From assembly GCA_039619475.1 (NCBI GenBank), contig CM077116.1, positions 1 through 64,000 of the forward strand: a DNA stretch of 64,000 nucleotides, in the 5' to 3' direction. Shown piece after piece: positions 22,385-34,564 of the stretch (position 1 is its first letter; each line of letters begins with the position of its first letter). The DNA comes from Icerya purchasi. Lineage: Eukaryota > Arthropoda > Insecta > Hemiptera > Monophlebidae. A program made the translations under genes and the position numbers. The notes below the pieces were generated by a model that searched no databases, was not told the DNA's origin, and saw only the letters and a program-made list of their open reading frames with translations.

Positions 22385-24640
22385 TTTGCCGAAGGTTTTG
22401 GAGAAGCTAATTTTAAATCGTATTGGTCCGGTTATAAGAAACTGAGATGTGCTACCGAGTCGTCAATTTGGTTTTCGCACGGAGCACTCTACGATTCGTC
22501 AGTGTCACCGATTAGTTGATGCAATTTCGTTAACTTTGGAGAAACGTGAGGTATGTTCCGCGGTATTTCTTGATATATGTCATCCTGGATTGTTGTATAA
22601 ATTGTGAAACGGTACTACGCTGCAAAGCGTCTGACTCGCGTTCAGGGATGCCACCACGGATTTAGTCCGCGGAATTATTAATTATTATTTTATTAATTAT
22701 TATTATGATGTTATTATTATTATTAATTATTAGATTAGCCAAGAAATGGGTTTCATTTTAACGGTTTGTATTTTAAAATTTATCTACAACTATTTTACTG
22801 GGACGGTCGACCGCTAAAAACATACGTTAATTAAACTAGATACGAACATAATATTACGACGATTAATAAATATAAAATAATTCAATACGTATCTCTGTTG
22901 TCGGCCGGGTGGTGCAAGATCCTGAATGACGGTGTCTCGTTGGTCCTTTAAATCGGTTGGTATGCAGAGGAAATTCGGTCCGCGGTATTTTAAGAACAAT
23001 TAACGAATTATACTCCGTACAATTTTTTAATTATAACAATCGGAATTACGAGCGTTCGCGTTTTTTAACAGTCGAATTACAGCCAGTGGCCAACTTGAGC
23101 GGATTCTTCACTTTTTTACTGGTCCGATGACCAAGACCGAAAACTATAACGTGCCGACTTCGACCGTGACAAAAATTAGAGTGACTTCGACCTTTTTTAG
23201 ACGGTTTTGCTTGCCCTCGACTCCGGCTCATTCCAGTCGTTATTTTTCGTCGGCATGTTTTTTACAACCTGACCGCCGGACTCGTCGGAATCGCGACAAA
23301 CGAAAACCTATGGTCGCGGAGATCCTTTGACGCATTCAAAAAGGTCGTGCCTTCCCGGAATCTTTACAACCTGCGATGTTTTCGGGCTTTATTTTTTATG
23401 ATTCGTAATACTCATTTTTTCCAAATAGTCCTCCGTGGGTGGCGATGCAAAATTCCTTTCTCCCTTGCCGACAACAGGATTATACATATACGTACACTTA
23501 CGCTCACACCATTTGCCCGATAGTCTATTAAATTAAATTTTTAATATTTTATTTATTTGTTTAATAATTTTGGTTTTATTTTGTTAATTTTTTGTCGAAC
23601 CATGTAATGGTCACATTACAATTGCTATAAATTTTTAATGAGGATATTTATCTATTACTCAAATCGTACTTGTCCGAACGCTCGTTTGTGGTTAAAATAA
23701 AGGATTCACTTTCGGAAATACATTCAATCAGATCGTCGGTACCTCAAGGCAGTTTGCTTTAGGACCTTTATTGTATTCCATCTATAACGCGGACGTACCA
23801 ATTTCTAATGTAACGTTACTAGCTACATTCGCTGATGACTTAGCGATACTCGCGTCTAATACGAATTTTATGCAAACGTTGCTGTTAAAAATCACCTTAA
23901 TCGACTAGAGAAATGGGGACGTCTCATATCGTTCAACCCAACTCAATGCCGTCACATTTGATTAAACAAGTAAGGTGTCCAAAGTTGACATTTGATAATT
24001 CCACAAGTAGACTTCGTGCGCTACCTCGGAATGCGTATATGGGTAGACGATTAACGTGATCATGTGGAAAATACAAGAAAATCTACGATAACTAGGGCTA
24101 GACTGCTAAGGCGTTGCTAGGACGAAAATCAGTTCTAAACCTGGCCGTGAAGCGGAATGTTTATTTATGAGTTATCGCTCCAGTATGGAGATATGGATTG
24201 GAGCTACATATATGGAACAACGTGTCAAAGTAACCTTCTCAGAATACAGTAATAAGTCCAAGTTCCCTACATAGACAATGGGGTATCTGCACCTTATTTT
24301 GTATCGATCGACACAATTGCATCCGGACTTGAATGTTCCATACGTGAAGGATGTTTATGCGGAACAATACAAAAGATTCTTTGAGAAACTTCGGTTTAGG
24401 TAGAATCCATTTATATACCGAATGTTCACTATTGATCTTCCAGCCAGATCTAGCAGGCGACTGAAAAGGAAAAAGCGGTGCCGCGATGCGATTACTTAAG
24501 GGCTATTGATGTTTAGTTTGCCGGAAAAAAATTACAAAATCGTAAGCAGTATTCTGTAGATAAGCATTGCTTGATGGAAGTAATATTGTACAGATAAACT
24601 GTAAATCGTATAAAGTTTAGAAAAAAATTAAAATAAATAA
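22385..24640 (+). mobile_element. Decayed Jockey-like LINE, reverse transcriptase, interrupted by an LTR
   Basis: The plus strand near 22395-22604 reads LPKVLEKLILNRIGPVI, FGFRTEHST, LEKREVCSAVFLDI and HPGLLYKL, the fingers and palm of a Jockey-type reverse transcriptase. The AFDRVW step of the usual motif is deleted. The reading resumes after 23624 with LLKSYLSERSFVVKI, SSVPQGSLL, LYSIYNADVP and TFADDLAILAS, followed by a decayed C-terminus with YLGM near 24015. The 3' end is near the ATAAATAAA run at 24625-24645. Many stops and frameshifts are present. The gap between the two parts is the insertion at 22605-23620. Confidence 0.75.
22605..23620 (+). mobile_element. Probable solo LTR (1016 bp) with ATTG target duplication
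   Basis: The insertion begins TGAAACGG and ends CACATTACA, that is TG...CA as in LTRs. It is flanked by ATTG at 22601-22604 and again at 23621-23624. Removing the insertion and one ATTG rejoins the Jockey reverse transcriptase in frame (HPGLLYKLL, one stop, then IFNEDIYLLLKSYL). Nothing inside looks like gag or pol, so a solo LTR is the simplest explanation. The superfamily is unknown and no second LTR is visible in this window. Strand is assigned by convention only. Confidence 0.55.
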
Positions 24641-26394
24641 AGGCTCGATGTTTACTACTCGGGCTTTATTTCAAGATCCTAGATTACGGTCGAGTATATT
24701 ATTAGTTAGAGATAGATAACGATTGCGAATGGAATGGAAACTTCTTTTGCAAACCATTGGGTAGATTTTCGGTAAACGAGAGCTGTCAAAAGTTATCCAA
24801 CAATTATTTTTACCTACAACCTGCAGCAAAAATAAATAAATAAATAAATAAATAAATTAGCGTGTAACCTTTACATTTCATTGAAATAAAATTTCTCGTG
24901 CTTAATGACATATGTTACGATTTAAATTTATAATTTGACCGCTAAATAGATATTGATATTTACGCAGTAAGCGAAGAAAGTCAACATATAATTGCATTTA
25001 ATTGCATTAAACATCATGAAATCACTGAATATTATTAAACACTATTGTCATTTAAGTATACAGGCTCACGATAGCTTAAATGAAAAAATTTTAATTTTGT
25101 CTTTATAGTTTTTCTAATGATTTCGTATAAGCGGATACATAGCACTAATGTGTTAACGTTGTAATGAAAATCATGATTATGAGGTGAGATTGTATTTCTT
25201 CGTTTCATATAAACTTGTACGTTTAACTAGCCAGCTGCCGTAGCGCATATTAGGTGGGTATTTTGTTCAGGTGGAATCTAGTTCGAATCTCACTACTACA
25301 CGTTGAAAATGTAGAAAAATTTCACTTCCGCGCAAGCTTAATGTTCGCAGTTGACGAGCCCCCCCCCCTCCAAACAAAAAAATGTTTATCTACTAATTGA
25401 TGTATGCGTATGTGAATGTTATCTATACAAAACAGTCGCGCGACGGCCAATTACCGTTCGACTGATAGAAGACAGCCAGAACGTCCGTATATCCTTCTCA
25501 TTTACTACTCCTACCTGTGTTATCTCTGCGGTACGTATATAAAATACTATGGTAACGGTGAGAGTAACGTTTCGTCAACTCACCACCACGTTGTTCCCTG
25601 ATAAAATATTTAGAATGCGCCTTAGAAGATTTATTTCTAATAAAAAAAATCGATTTTTAATCGTATCGTGTTTCTAGAAACATTTTTTGTCCGTAAGTTA
25701 ACTATTTCAGGTGCTTTGATGTAGGTTTTGTTACATTATTAAACAAAATGATTTACGTTAACGTTGTTTTTATTAATTACGAAAAAGCTAGCATGTTTCC
25801 GGTGATAATAAATAGCTTACTGTTACGATTTAATTCGTTTTATTTCAATAATTAGTCGGAATGTTTTCAACGTTTTTGAAATCTTTTCATTTTCAATTGT
25901 GACAGATTCGGTACCTGCAGTTATAAAAATATGCTCCCTGGTAAGTCATTAATTCGTGGTCTACCGAACACCCCGCCGTTTTATTCGGCGTTTACGCAGC
26001 TTGTAGGTATCGAGGATGCTTATTATCGGCTAAAATCAAAATTTCCGTACGCGGTAGAACGGACAGTTGTGTAGGGGTTGAGACAGTGTGCGTGTGTATT
26101 GTTGGCAGCGGCCGCTAGCAGAGGTAAGTTATACGCGCAAGAGCTATGCCGATCGAGCCGAGAGAAGATTTATAAAATTCTGTAAAAGTCAGCCAGGGCG
26201 GCTAACGCGATATTATTCGGAAGATGTACGAGAAACATCGATATAATTATTATCGTTATCGCGTTTATTAGTTGTTAGTCGTTTATTCGGTTTTATTCAG
26301 TGTTAAATAGTAAAACAGATCATTCTAGTCATTCACCAATCGTCGCCGTGGCAGCATTAAACTCTGTTTTAATCCGTATCGCCGTTTATAATGT

Positions 26395-26425
<31 letters not shown>

Positions 26426-26599
26426 GAAGACCATGCCGTTTAGTGAACCGTTTTGTAGTTTATTGTAAGATTTAATCGTTCTTCTAGTCGCAAACTGCGT
26501 GTTTTTTGTTTGGATGTTAGTTTGCAACTGTTTCCGTCAAATAGACGTGTCCTTCGGTAGTTTCATCGTTCCCGCTTTTTTTTTCTCTCTAAAATTCCC
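24641..26599. other. AT-rich intergenic sequence, no gene seen
   Basis: Contains an (AAAT)n microsatellite at about 24829-24858, a C-run at 25361-25369, and a T-run of about 27 at 26397-26425. Short open frames at 25351-25601 overlap one another and have no protein-like features. Confidence 0.5.
25228..25300 (+). ncRNA. tRNA-like or SINE-head sequence (weak)
   Basis: GTTCGAATC at about 25290-25298 resembles the internal B box of RNA polymerase III promoters (consensus GGTTCGANTCC). A TAGCGCATATTAGG word about 40 bp upstream loosely fits an A box. The sequence around it does not fold into a clear cloverleaf by eye, so a tRNA-derived SINE head or tRNA pseudogene is more likely than a working tRNA gene. 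Confidence 0.25.
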
Positions 26600-27110
26600 G
26601 TTTCTAATTTACTCCCATTGTGTAAAAAGTTTCATGTTAGATTTTGGTCAGATTTTTACGTTTCTTCCTTTTCTAATCATCCTTCCTCTTAAATTTTTTT
26701 ATTCAAACTAATCTTCCCACGCGGCATTGGTTTTACGATTTTCCTTCACTTCGCCGCTCCGTTATTGTCCCTATTATCCGTTTACGTCTGAATCATACTC
26801 TTCTTCCTTCCTTACGTTTTCGTTTTCATCTCGCTCTATCCCCTTAATTATCCTCTTCACTCTGACGACGAAGCCGTCTGTGATCCTGACCATATGCTCT
26901 TTGAATGTCCATTCCTTGTGAACGAACGCACTTTTTTGTACTTCAATCTGTTATCACTCTAATTCCCTACTCCTTATTGTGCCTCACATATCTTATCGTT
27001 TCCATCGATCTCCGTTGTTCCTATCCTCAGTGCTGACCGAATCTGCATTTAACTGATCTTTCTCCCTCGTATCGTTGGGGGGGGGGGGGGGGGGGTAAAA
27101 AGAAAAAATA
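26600..27110 (+). mobile_element. RNase-H LINE 3' fragment (copy R3)
   Basis: The plus strand repeats the R2 copy with small changes: a FYDFPSLRRSVIVPIIRL equivalent near 26735, then DEAVCDPDHMLFECPFLVNER near 26870. Several indels break the frame. The 3' end shows an unusual run of 18 G at 27079-27096 followed by TAAAAAGAAAAAA. Together with R2 it gives an inverted pair flanking 22.4-26.6 kb. Confidence 0.7.
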
Positions 27111-27228
27111 GTTTTTCTGTTACGTACACGTGGTGAAAATTCACCGTGAGATCTCCCATGTGGACAGGTGCCGCGGTACGAGAGTTTTTTTTTTGTTTTA
27201 TAGCCTAAGTTCTACCGGGGAGAGCGTT

Positions 27229-27440
27229 CGATTTTTTTTTTTTTTTTATTATTAAAAAATATGTTGTGGGTCCCGCAAGGCATACTGCCCGTCTGCGGGT
27301 GCCCAACACGCTCATCATCGTTTATTCAACAAAAAAATGTGTTACAATAATTTTTTAATTATACTATTAATTTTCATACTTATAAATAGTGAGAAAATAT
27401 AAACTAAAAATAAAATAATAATAATAAAACAAGATTAAAA
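27229..27440 (-). mobile_element. 3' end of a third LINE A/B-family copy
   Basis: The minus strand reads AATAAACGATGATGAGCG, then the family 3' hairpin, then ATATTTTTTAATAATAAA and an A-tail (T-run 27229-27247 on plus). This matches the 3' UTRs of LINE A and LINE B. No coding sequence of the family is recognised upstream, so the copy is strongly 5' truncated. The upstream border near 27440 is approximate. Confidence 0.7.
27272..27299 (-). other. Conserved LINE 3'-UTR hairpin (third copy)
   Basis: Outer stem CCCGCA with TGCGGG and inner stem GGCA with TGCC around a GTA loop. It is compared with the LINE A and LINE B hairpins in the findings. Confidence 0.65.
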
Positions 27441-30400
27441 AAGATAAAAGTGACACCGTGTGTGTTACTGGCGCCTGTGTTTTATTTTTTTTTCTCTGTA
27501 AAATCAAGTTCTGGTTACAATATGTCACACTACACCGTACACAATGTCTGATAATATTATAACCTTACATATTATTATTCCTTTTTTTATATCTATTGTG
27601 TTCTTACAAAATTTATTAAATATACGTGTAAATTTATTGTTTTTTTTTTATTAATTAAAATGGTTATAAAATTTCCAATTGTCATTTATTTTTATTATTA
27701 TTATTATTGTTCTCAAGCATTTATATGTTATTGTGATTGACGTGTTTAACGTTTAAACCACATTGCAATTAATTTTGAAAATTTATTTTTGATGGAATTA
27801 AGGTTGAATATTGTTAGTTGAAGATTTAATTTAAAAAAAAATTCCATAGTTGGCTTTGCCGGCTCTAAGACTACAGGACTTTGCATTGGTTATTCTTAAG
27901 GGGTTAGGTGGGTTTCGAAGGCTCAAGAAAAGCATATTTTTAAAAGTTTTTTTCTAATATATCAAATGATATATTTTATTCAAACAATTTAACATATCAA
28001 AGATACACATTTGACAAGTACTTTGTGAAATTTTCATTTAAAAATTTTTAAAATTCAGCCATTGGGACCTCATTTCCCCTGACCTCTCAAAAAAAAGTTC
28101 TCTCGCCGTTGTCAGGATAACTCATGACAGATTCATCCGAAATTTAAAAACCAAATATTTTCTGTTAGTATATGAAAGTCGTTATTGTTAAAACTTGAAA
28201 CGTTTTATTGGCAGTAACATTGTTGTCGGTAAAACGCCAGATTTATAGAAAGTACGTGAAAATTGTGTACATGAATAATGTTCTTTGATAGTACGGTGCC
28301 GTAAATACTGTCACACCATATTCCGCAAATGGAGGCAACGAATGTTTTTTGTTTTTTTAAATTTGCTGAAAGTTCGGAAAATGTAATTTCACGCGAGATG
28401 CAATCAATTTTTTACAATTAAACGTTACATTTATATTCTATACAAATCAATAATTCACTATGACGGTTACGAAAGTGTCGTTCTTGATTGCTTTTGTTTC
28501 AAACATTGCTTAAAACAAGACTCACATAAAAAACATTTTTTACAATAATACGAAAAGAAAACAAGAGAAATATAACGGAAATAAATTTTGTTATAATTAT
28601 TGTATATGATGATTGTGATTCCTATTCCATTCATTTTTTGGTTAGACAAGTTCAGGTAATGTACCTTGGACCCAGTCTGGCCAATTTCTCTTTCCTAAAG
28701 ATTTTATTCAGCCTCCGTGGGCAATGTTGAACATTTACGACCATAGTTGTCTGTAACCTTTTTCCCAATTAAATATTATGTATCCTTCATTAGTTGGCAG
28801 TATTCTTATACTGGTTGGTGGCCAAATGGCTTGATAGTTAACTAAAGCCGGGCCATTAAAAAAAAAAAAAAAAAAACGGAAATAAATTGCTGACCAAGTA
28901 AATAGCATTTGATTATGAACGCGGTTGAGTGTTGGTAGCGTAGGACTTTTAGTGTTTCTATCAGGAAGGATTGTTGTTGTATCACGGTTACTTGGTAAAT
29001 TCCATTTAACGAACCGAGGAAGCTAATCATCGGAATAACAATTTTCTTTAGTCGCGTGCAATTGTTTCAAGAACTTATTTATTAAGCAGACGTCGTTATT
29101 AGTACGAGCAAACAAAATTTGCTAGGACGGTCATTAGTATATTTTAATTTTCAATTAAGACGTCTTGTCACGATACACGTCAAGCACCATCTGACACTTT
29201 TGACTCGTTGTATCGTGTTTTATAATGAACCAACAGGTATGTAATTGGAAAGAAACGTTGTAAGAATTCTAAATATCGGCGTTCAGTTTTCACGAATTAA
29301 CGATATAGTTTCATTTTGAGTGATGAATTGGAGAAGAGAATTTGCTCTAGAATCAGTTCTTGCACGTGTTTTAAACCATGGTATGATTCGGGTAGATGCG
29401 CGCAAAGAAGTTTTTGCCTCTTTGTGACTATTTTAAAATGATTTTTTACGAAAAGCGAGTAACAGCGCGGCGTTTAGCATGTTCGAAGAAGAACGGTCGA
29501 GAAGTATAAAATCTTCGTTCAATGTATGCTTGTAGGTCTAGAGTTTGCGGAGAAAACTGCGTTAATTTTAATCAAGAAACTTTTGCTCCTTCGGCTAATT
29601 TCAAATTCTCCTTTTAATTTCCAACTCTGATTAAAAATGTAAAAAAAAACAAAAATGCTTTAGAATTTTCACTATACAGGATACTCTATATATACTTCGC
29701 AGTTAAACGTTTAAATAGGAAATAATTAATTTATTACTGGTTTTATTTTGTTCGATTTAACTTTATTGTATTTATGTGTATCTTACAAGTGTAAAAATTA
29801 ATTTAAATTTAATCTGGGTTTTAATACAAGCCACCTGGTTTACATCGTGCTATATTTTTCACCTGGCTTGCGGAACCGTTTGAAAATTTATCGTCTTTCC
29901 CCTACCACACTGAAATTTAATAACAGTCTCATTTAATTTCATTTTTGAGCGAACGTCTTCCCCTTCCCGGACATTCTTATAACACGGCTTATTACAACCA
30001 CCCTCCTGTTCTTCTTTTTAACGCTTCTTTCGTTCGCTCCTTCCAACACTGTACCCATTGGCCCAACTTCCATTTTTGATGGAATTAAAATTTCGTCCTC
30101 CGTTTAATTAGTGTCGCTGGGTCAATACTTCTTACTTAATTACTCACCGCGGCCCTTTCGTTCACGTATTAATGAAAAAAAAAAATGAATCATTCGATTT
30201 GTTTCATTTTGCACTCGTAAGTACAACTACGCTCCTTTATTTTGTTTTTTTTAAAATTTTTTCTTAATATTACCAGCCGACATACTGTTTTTAACTCCAG
30301 AGGAGCAATGCAGACAACTAGTTTGATAGTTTTAATAAATTCAAAAACCGACGCAGTCGCCATCTAGGATGAAGACATTCTAGTGGCTGCGCATCATTTT

Positions 30401-31736
30401 GCTTTATAAGAGGAAATCGATGGTCAAAAAGTGTTGGATATTCACAAAGTGTGTGGCGATTGAACATGACGACGATTTGGAAGCAATTTGTAGAAGGCGA
30501 GTGTGTCAGTTACCTGCTTTTTTCAGTCCTGCAACCGTTTATCATTAAAATTGGAATGTTCATTCTCCCTTATACGGTTGGACATCTTATAATAGCAACG
30601 GTTCCAAACTCGAAATCGTTATCCTTTCTGATAATCTGATCCTCTTTAATCATCTCTCCCCAATCTCTTTCAGGAAATTCATTTATCTACAGTTCCTTCA
30701 ATTCGACCTTTTCCGTATTCACTATCAGCTTTAATTATTTCATTAGGTCTGCTCTATCGTCTTCTCCTATTCGCCATCCGATATCATCTTATGTTGAGCT
30801 TGAATCGCTAACGTACGCTTTTATTAGGAGCATTGTATATTAACAGCATTAAGACTGACGAGTCGGCGACCAGCAGTGCTTTTTGAGATAGAAGTTTCAA
30901 CAGTAAAAATTATTAAGGGCAGAATTTCTCACATATTTGCGTCCACGATCACATAGATGCCCTTAAATCATATTGCGAGCCTCAAAGGAGCGGACAATTG
31001 GCGGTAGACTACCGCTACCTGCATCCACATAGAAAATTAAGTGATCGGAATGTTTTTGAATTATAGAACTACTATGCACGCTATCTTTATTTGGAGACTT
31101 ATTGAATTTCATCAGGGAAAACTTGCAATATAAACGGTCAGCGACTGCCATGGTGCTGGTAGTGCGTTAATTACGTTTATACTCTGACTAAATGGAAAAG
31201 CTAGAATTTCTAGTGATCGCTAATTAGGTGCCAATATAATGGAACGTTCTATTTCTTAAAGAAATGTTCAAATAATTGGCGATGTTTCCTACTATGTCAG
31301 CTTAGATAACAAGTAACATTGCAATAATCTATCAAATATATCTATCCTACATACCACAACTTACGACTACCTGCTTGTACTCAGGATGAAAGATTATTTC
31401 GTTCGAGGAAGAAAAGAAGCTTTCGGTTCATCACTTTCTCTAGCGTTTTATCAAGGGCATTCAGGAAAAATATGGATGTGCGACTTTATACAAAAGAGGA
31501 TTTTTGTTTTGTTTCAGAATGAGAATAATGGCTGCTGATTTCCACCGGTTCAGGGATAAAATCGGAAAACCGGATCCGGTAGCAGCATTGCTGTAACTAA
31601 CTCGATGCGAAGGAACTAATATTTACGATGTCCTATTATTTGTTAGTAGTATCGTTTAATTTTAGATGGTTTTTCAACAGAAGTTTTAAAGCGAATTGTT
31701 ATGCATAATAATGACTAAGCAAGCGATCGACTATTG
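27441..31736. other. AT-rich intergenic region without a recognised gene
   Basis: I see no protein-like frame longer than about 60 codons. A GGGGTTAGGTGGGTTTCGA word at 27900-27918 starts a 350-bp stretch with more complex sequence and could be the end of an unidentified transposon. There is an A-run at 28857-28876. No RNA gene is evident. Confidence 0.45.
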
Positions 31737-32849
31737 TTATTTGCAGATGTGTCTCGTGTTTACTTCTACTAATGAAATTTTATTTTGCATGTCTGTGGAA
31801 GTAAACTCCATTGTAGTTTGTGGTTCTGGTGTTACGGGATGTACTCGTTTAGCGACTGTTTGTTGTTGCTCACTTTTTTCCTTTGATACAGGAGTTTTGG
31901 AAGTATTTAATTTAACATGAGGTTTAATCAGTTTGCTAGGATTTTGTATCGCCGGTTCGTCCTCTACCATTTTGTTCTCTTTCTCATTTTGTTGGCTAGT
32001 AGCCGGGTTGCCAGTCTGATCATTTTTCTGGTTTGTACGTTTTGCCTGTTCTATTTTTGGACAAGTAGTTTCGTTGTGTGAGTGAGTTTTACAAACTTTA
32101 CACCACTTTTCTTCTGTTGTTATAAATATACGAAATTGTTCATCTTCATATTTGATGATCATTGATTCTGGTATAAGAAATTGGTTTATCTTATCAGATG
32201 TTACATAAACTTGTCTACGGAAACTCAGGATATGTTTAAATTTTTCTTCAATGAGGCCAGCTTTAATGAAAGTGATTGGGGAGGTTAGTTTCAGATTAAT
32301 ATTGGAAAGAGCTTGTTCAAGTATGTAGTTCGGAATATGTGGCGAAACATTAGACAGAACTATGCGCTTGGATGGGTTTATTAATTTACGCGTCTTAATA
32401 CTTATATTATTTATAGTAAGAGACGGGTGAGATAATATAAACTGATCAGCTACATTTCTGTTCGATAAATACATACATATACGGTTGTTCGATATACGAG
32501 AGGAAAATAAAATATTGTGTGGACCAACCTTGTTGCTAACGGCTTCTACGTAGTTGCTGAGCGGAATGTTATCAGCTGCATCGAGTATAATGGCTTGTTT
32601 TCGGTCTGGGAATTTTACAGATTCGGCCACTTTGTTATACGCTGGAGAAAATGCATTGTTTGCTGGCGTTGGTGGTGTAGTTTCTGCTGCCTTTGACGAA
32701 ATCGGTGTAGGTTTGGTTGCCGACGATGCGGTGATTAGTGAGGTTAGTTGTAAACTATTTTTTATAGATCTTGTAATTCGTAAAGTATTTGGAAGAATTG
32801 GTGGGTCTTGCGACGGCGGTGGAGCTGTTACAGGACGATCGGGCGGCAT
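31737..32849 (-). CDS. LINE ORF1 (gag-like, zinc knuckle), X-element type
   Basis: A complete 370-residue frame with an ATG start. The N-terminal 75 residues are rich in Pro, Ser and Thr. Two RRM-like modules follow: about 85-150 (AIILDAADNIPL, then NRICMYLSNRNVADQFI) and 155-240 (KRIVLSNVSPHIP, then HILSFRRQVYV). A CCHC zinc knuckle follows near 253-266, reading CKVCKTHSHNETTC with spacing C-x2-C-x4-H-x4-C. The tail is Lys/Gln-rich. This matches nucleic-acid-binding ORF1 proteins of insect I/X-type LINEs, which package element RNA. No partner ORF2 with endonuclease and reverse transcriptase is found downstream (left of 31737), so it is an orphan ORF1. It is intact, which suggests a fairly recent insertion or a truncation at the 3' side. 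Confidence 0.75.
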   Translation of the reverse strand: MPPDRPVTAPPPSQDPPILPNTLRITRSIKNSLQLTSLITASSATKPTPISSKAAETTPPTPANNAFSPAYNKVAESVKFPDRKQAIILDAADNIPLSNYVEAVSNKVGPHNILFSSRISNNRICMYLSNRNVADQFILSHPSLTINNISIKTRKLINPSKRIVLSNVSPHIPNYILEQALSNINLKLTSPITFIKAGLIEEKFKHILSFRRQVYVTSDKINQFLIPESMIIKYEDEQFRIFITTEEKWCKVCKTHSHNETTCPKIEQAKRTNQKNDQTGNPATSQQNEKENKMVEDEPAIQNPSKLIKPHVKLNTSKTPVSKEKSEQQQTVAKRVHPVTPEPQTTMEFTSTDMQNKISLVEVNTRHICK

Positions 32850-32889
32850 AATGGCGGTGCCGTCCGTACACCTAATTTGTTTATATTAT

Positions 32890-32997
32890 AACGATTTTAA
32901 CGAAACACGGGTTTACACGATCTTTTCCGTTCGACTTAAAATCAACGATTTTAACGAAACACGAGTATACACGACCTTTTTCGTTCGACTTAAAACC
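32890..32997 (-). repeat. Two 54-bp tandem monomers upstream of the ORF1
   Basis: Units at 32890-32943 and 32944-32997 share AACGATTTTAACGAAACACG and TTCGACTTAAAA words with few differences. They lie just 5' of the gag-like ORF1 on the minus strand, where a LINE 5' UTR or promoter would be. Confidence 0.75.
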
Positions 32998-33272
32998 ATC
33001 TGATCGATTCTGGTTAATAATCCGTACGTTCGTCTCCCTGTTAATTCTTGCTCATAAGTGTTTTGCCATTCCTCCAGGTATTTCGACTTTACTTCTTTTA
33101 CTTTCTGTATTACCCTTGTCCTATCACTATGGTTGTTTTTGGTTATTTTTATCTCGTTAATCATTTCCAACTGTAAATCCACTGGCATAATTCCTGATAT
33201 GACATACGAAGATGTATAGGAAACCGTTCTATATGCAGATGTTATATTTAAGATGATTTTCCTTTGTTCCAT
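32998..33272 (-). mobile_element. R1-clade-like reverse-transcriptase C-terminal fragment
   Basis: The minus strand reads ITSAYRTVSYTSSYVISGIM, then PVDLQLE, a charged helix with WQNTYEQELTGRRTY. This resembles the C-terminal part of R1-type LINE polyproteins (TxAYRTVSxxAxxVxxGxxPxxL, later W-x(5)-GRWT). Only about 90 codons remain. The apparent continuation of the frame into the 54-bp repeats is not part of the original protein. Confidence 0.55.
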
Positions 33273-33289
33273 TTTAATTTTCTTTTTGT

Positions 33290-34564
33290 TTTTTACCGAA
33301 ATGTTAGGAAAATAAAAGTTTAGTTAAGTTACGGGAAAGTGAAGAGTGTGGGAATGATGGCTATTGTTTTGCGGAAAAAAGCAGGGAAATACACTGAGTA
33401 GGATGATATTGTGGAAAAAGTGATTTACGAAAGTATTTGAAACTGCTTTTTGTTTAACACATTCCGTTAGGAATGCGGTCTACACCATTCAACGATTTCA
33501 TTTTGGACCCAGGATTATAAGAGATGTGAACTATGTTAGGTTATATCATCAACAGTAAGAAATTTAATAGTTTGCGCTATTGTCAATAGGCTAATTGTTT
33601 TTTTCTAAGGGTATTTAAACGTTAAGATAATACGAAAAACCGTTTTGAATGGTAGAGCTAGAAAACTTTGATACATTTCTCACCGTACAGTCATTGTTAC
33701 AATCTTCGCTAAATCGGTTTGAAAAGTTTCTAAAATAAATTGAATTAACAGTGACTATTTATGTTCCTTTACATGCATCATATTTCAGCGATTATTGCCT
33801 TAAAATTACTAACATTGTGGTGTTCCACTTCTGCAAAACATTTTCAAGTTGTTATTTTCATACGCTTAAAACGGACTTGGAGTTTTTTCTCAAGAAAGTT
33901 ATTGTTCCAAATCTGGCGTACCATATAAGCGGATCCTATCGTATTATAAAAACCTAACTAACCTCTAATGAAATGAAAGTAAAATTATCTAATGGATATT
34001 TGTTCAATGTTTATCAATTTTTAATTATGTATTAAAACATTATTTAAAAAAAAAAAACAAAAAACCGACGATTCATTTTTCGAATAATTTTTAAACGAAT
34101 ATGAAATATGAGAATTAAATCGAGAAGTTTATAATGCGTTCGCAAATGAAGTTCATTCGAAATAAAAATTTTGTGACTAATCAAAATGCGAGTGTTGTTT
34201 GATTTCTATTCAGTGACTTCGTACGGTATTAAAATAAAGTATCCTCGATAATTAAGATTTTTATAATTCACTAAGCGCAATGGATCTGAAAAGAATATTA
34301 TGAATCAGTTCTTTCTCTTGACGGCTTTTATACCCCGAGATTATTTCTCTAGTCTAATCAATATTTGATGCAGATCAATTATAGACTAGTGAGTATGTAA
34401 AAAAAGGGAAGCGATGTTTTTCTGTTTATTTTTATTAATAAGCCGAAAATTGCGGCGTTGGAGCAGCATGTTAAAAAAGTTTAAGTAATTATTACCGATG
34501 AAACTATTTTCATAATATCGAGGTAACAAAAAATGTCGTGTTCGTTATAGTTCTAAAACAACGA
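33290..34564. other. AT-rich sequence, nothing recognised
   Basis: No protein-like frame, repeat array or RNA gene seen. An A-run with CAAAAAACC lies near 34045-34070. Confidence 0.45.

Noticed and set aside
32554..33003. 149-codon plus-strand frame
   Set aside because: It is antisense to the gag-like ORF1 and runs into the 54-bp repeats.
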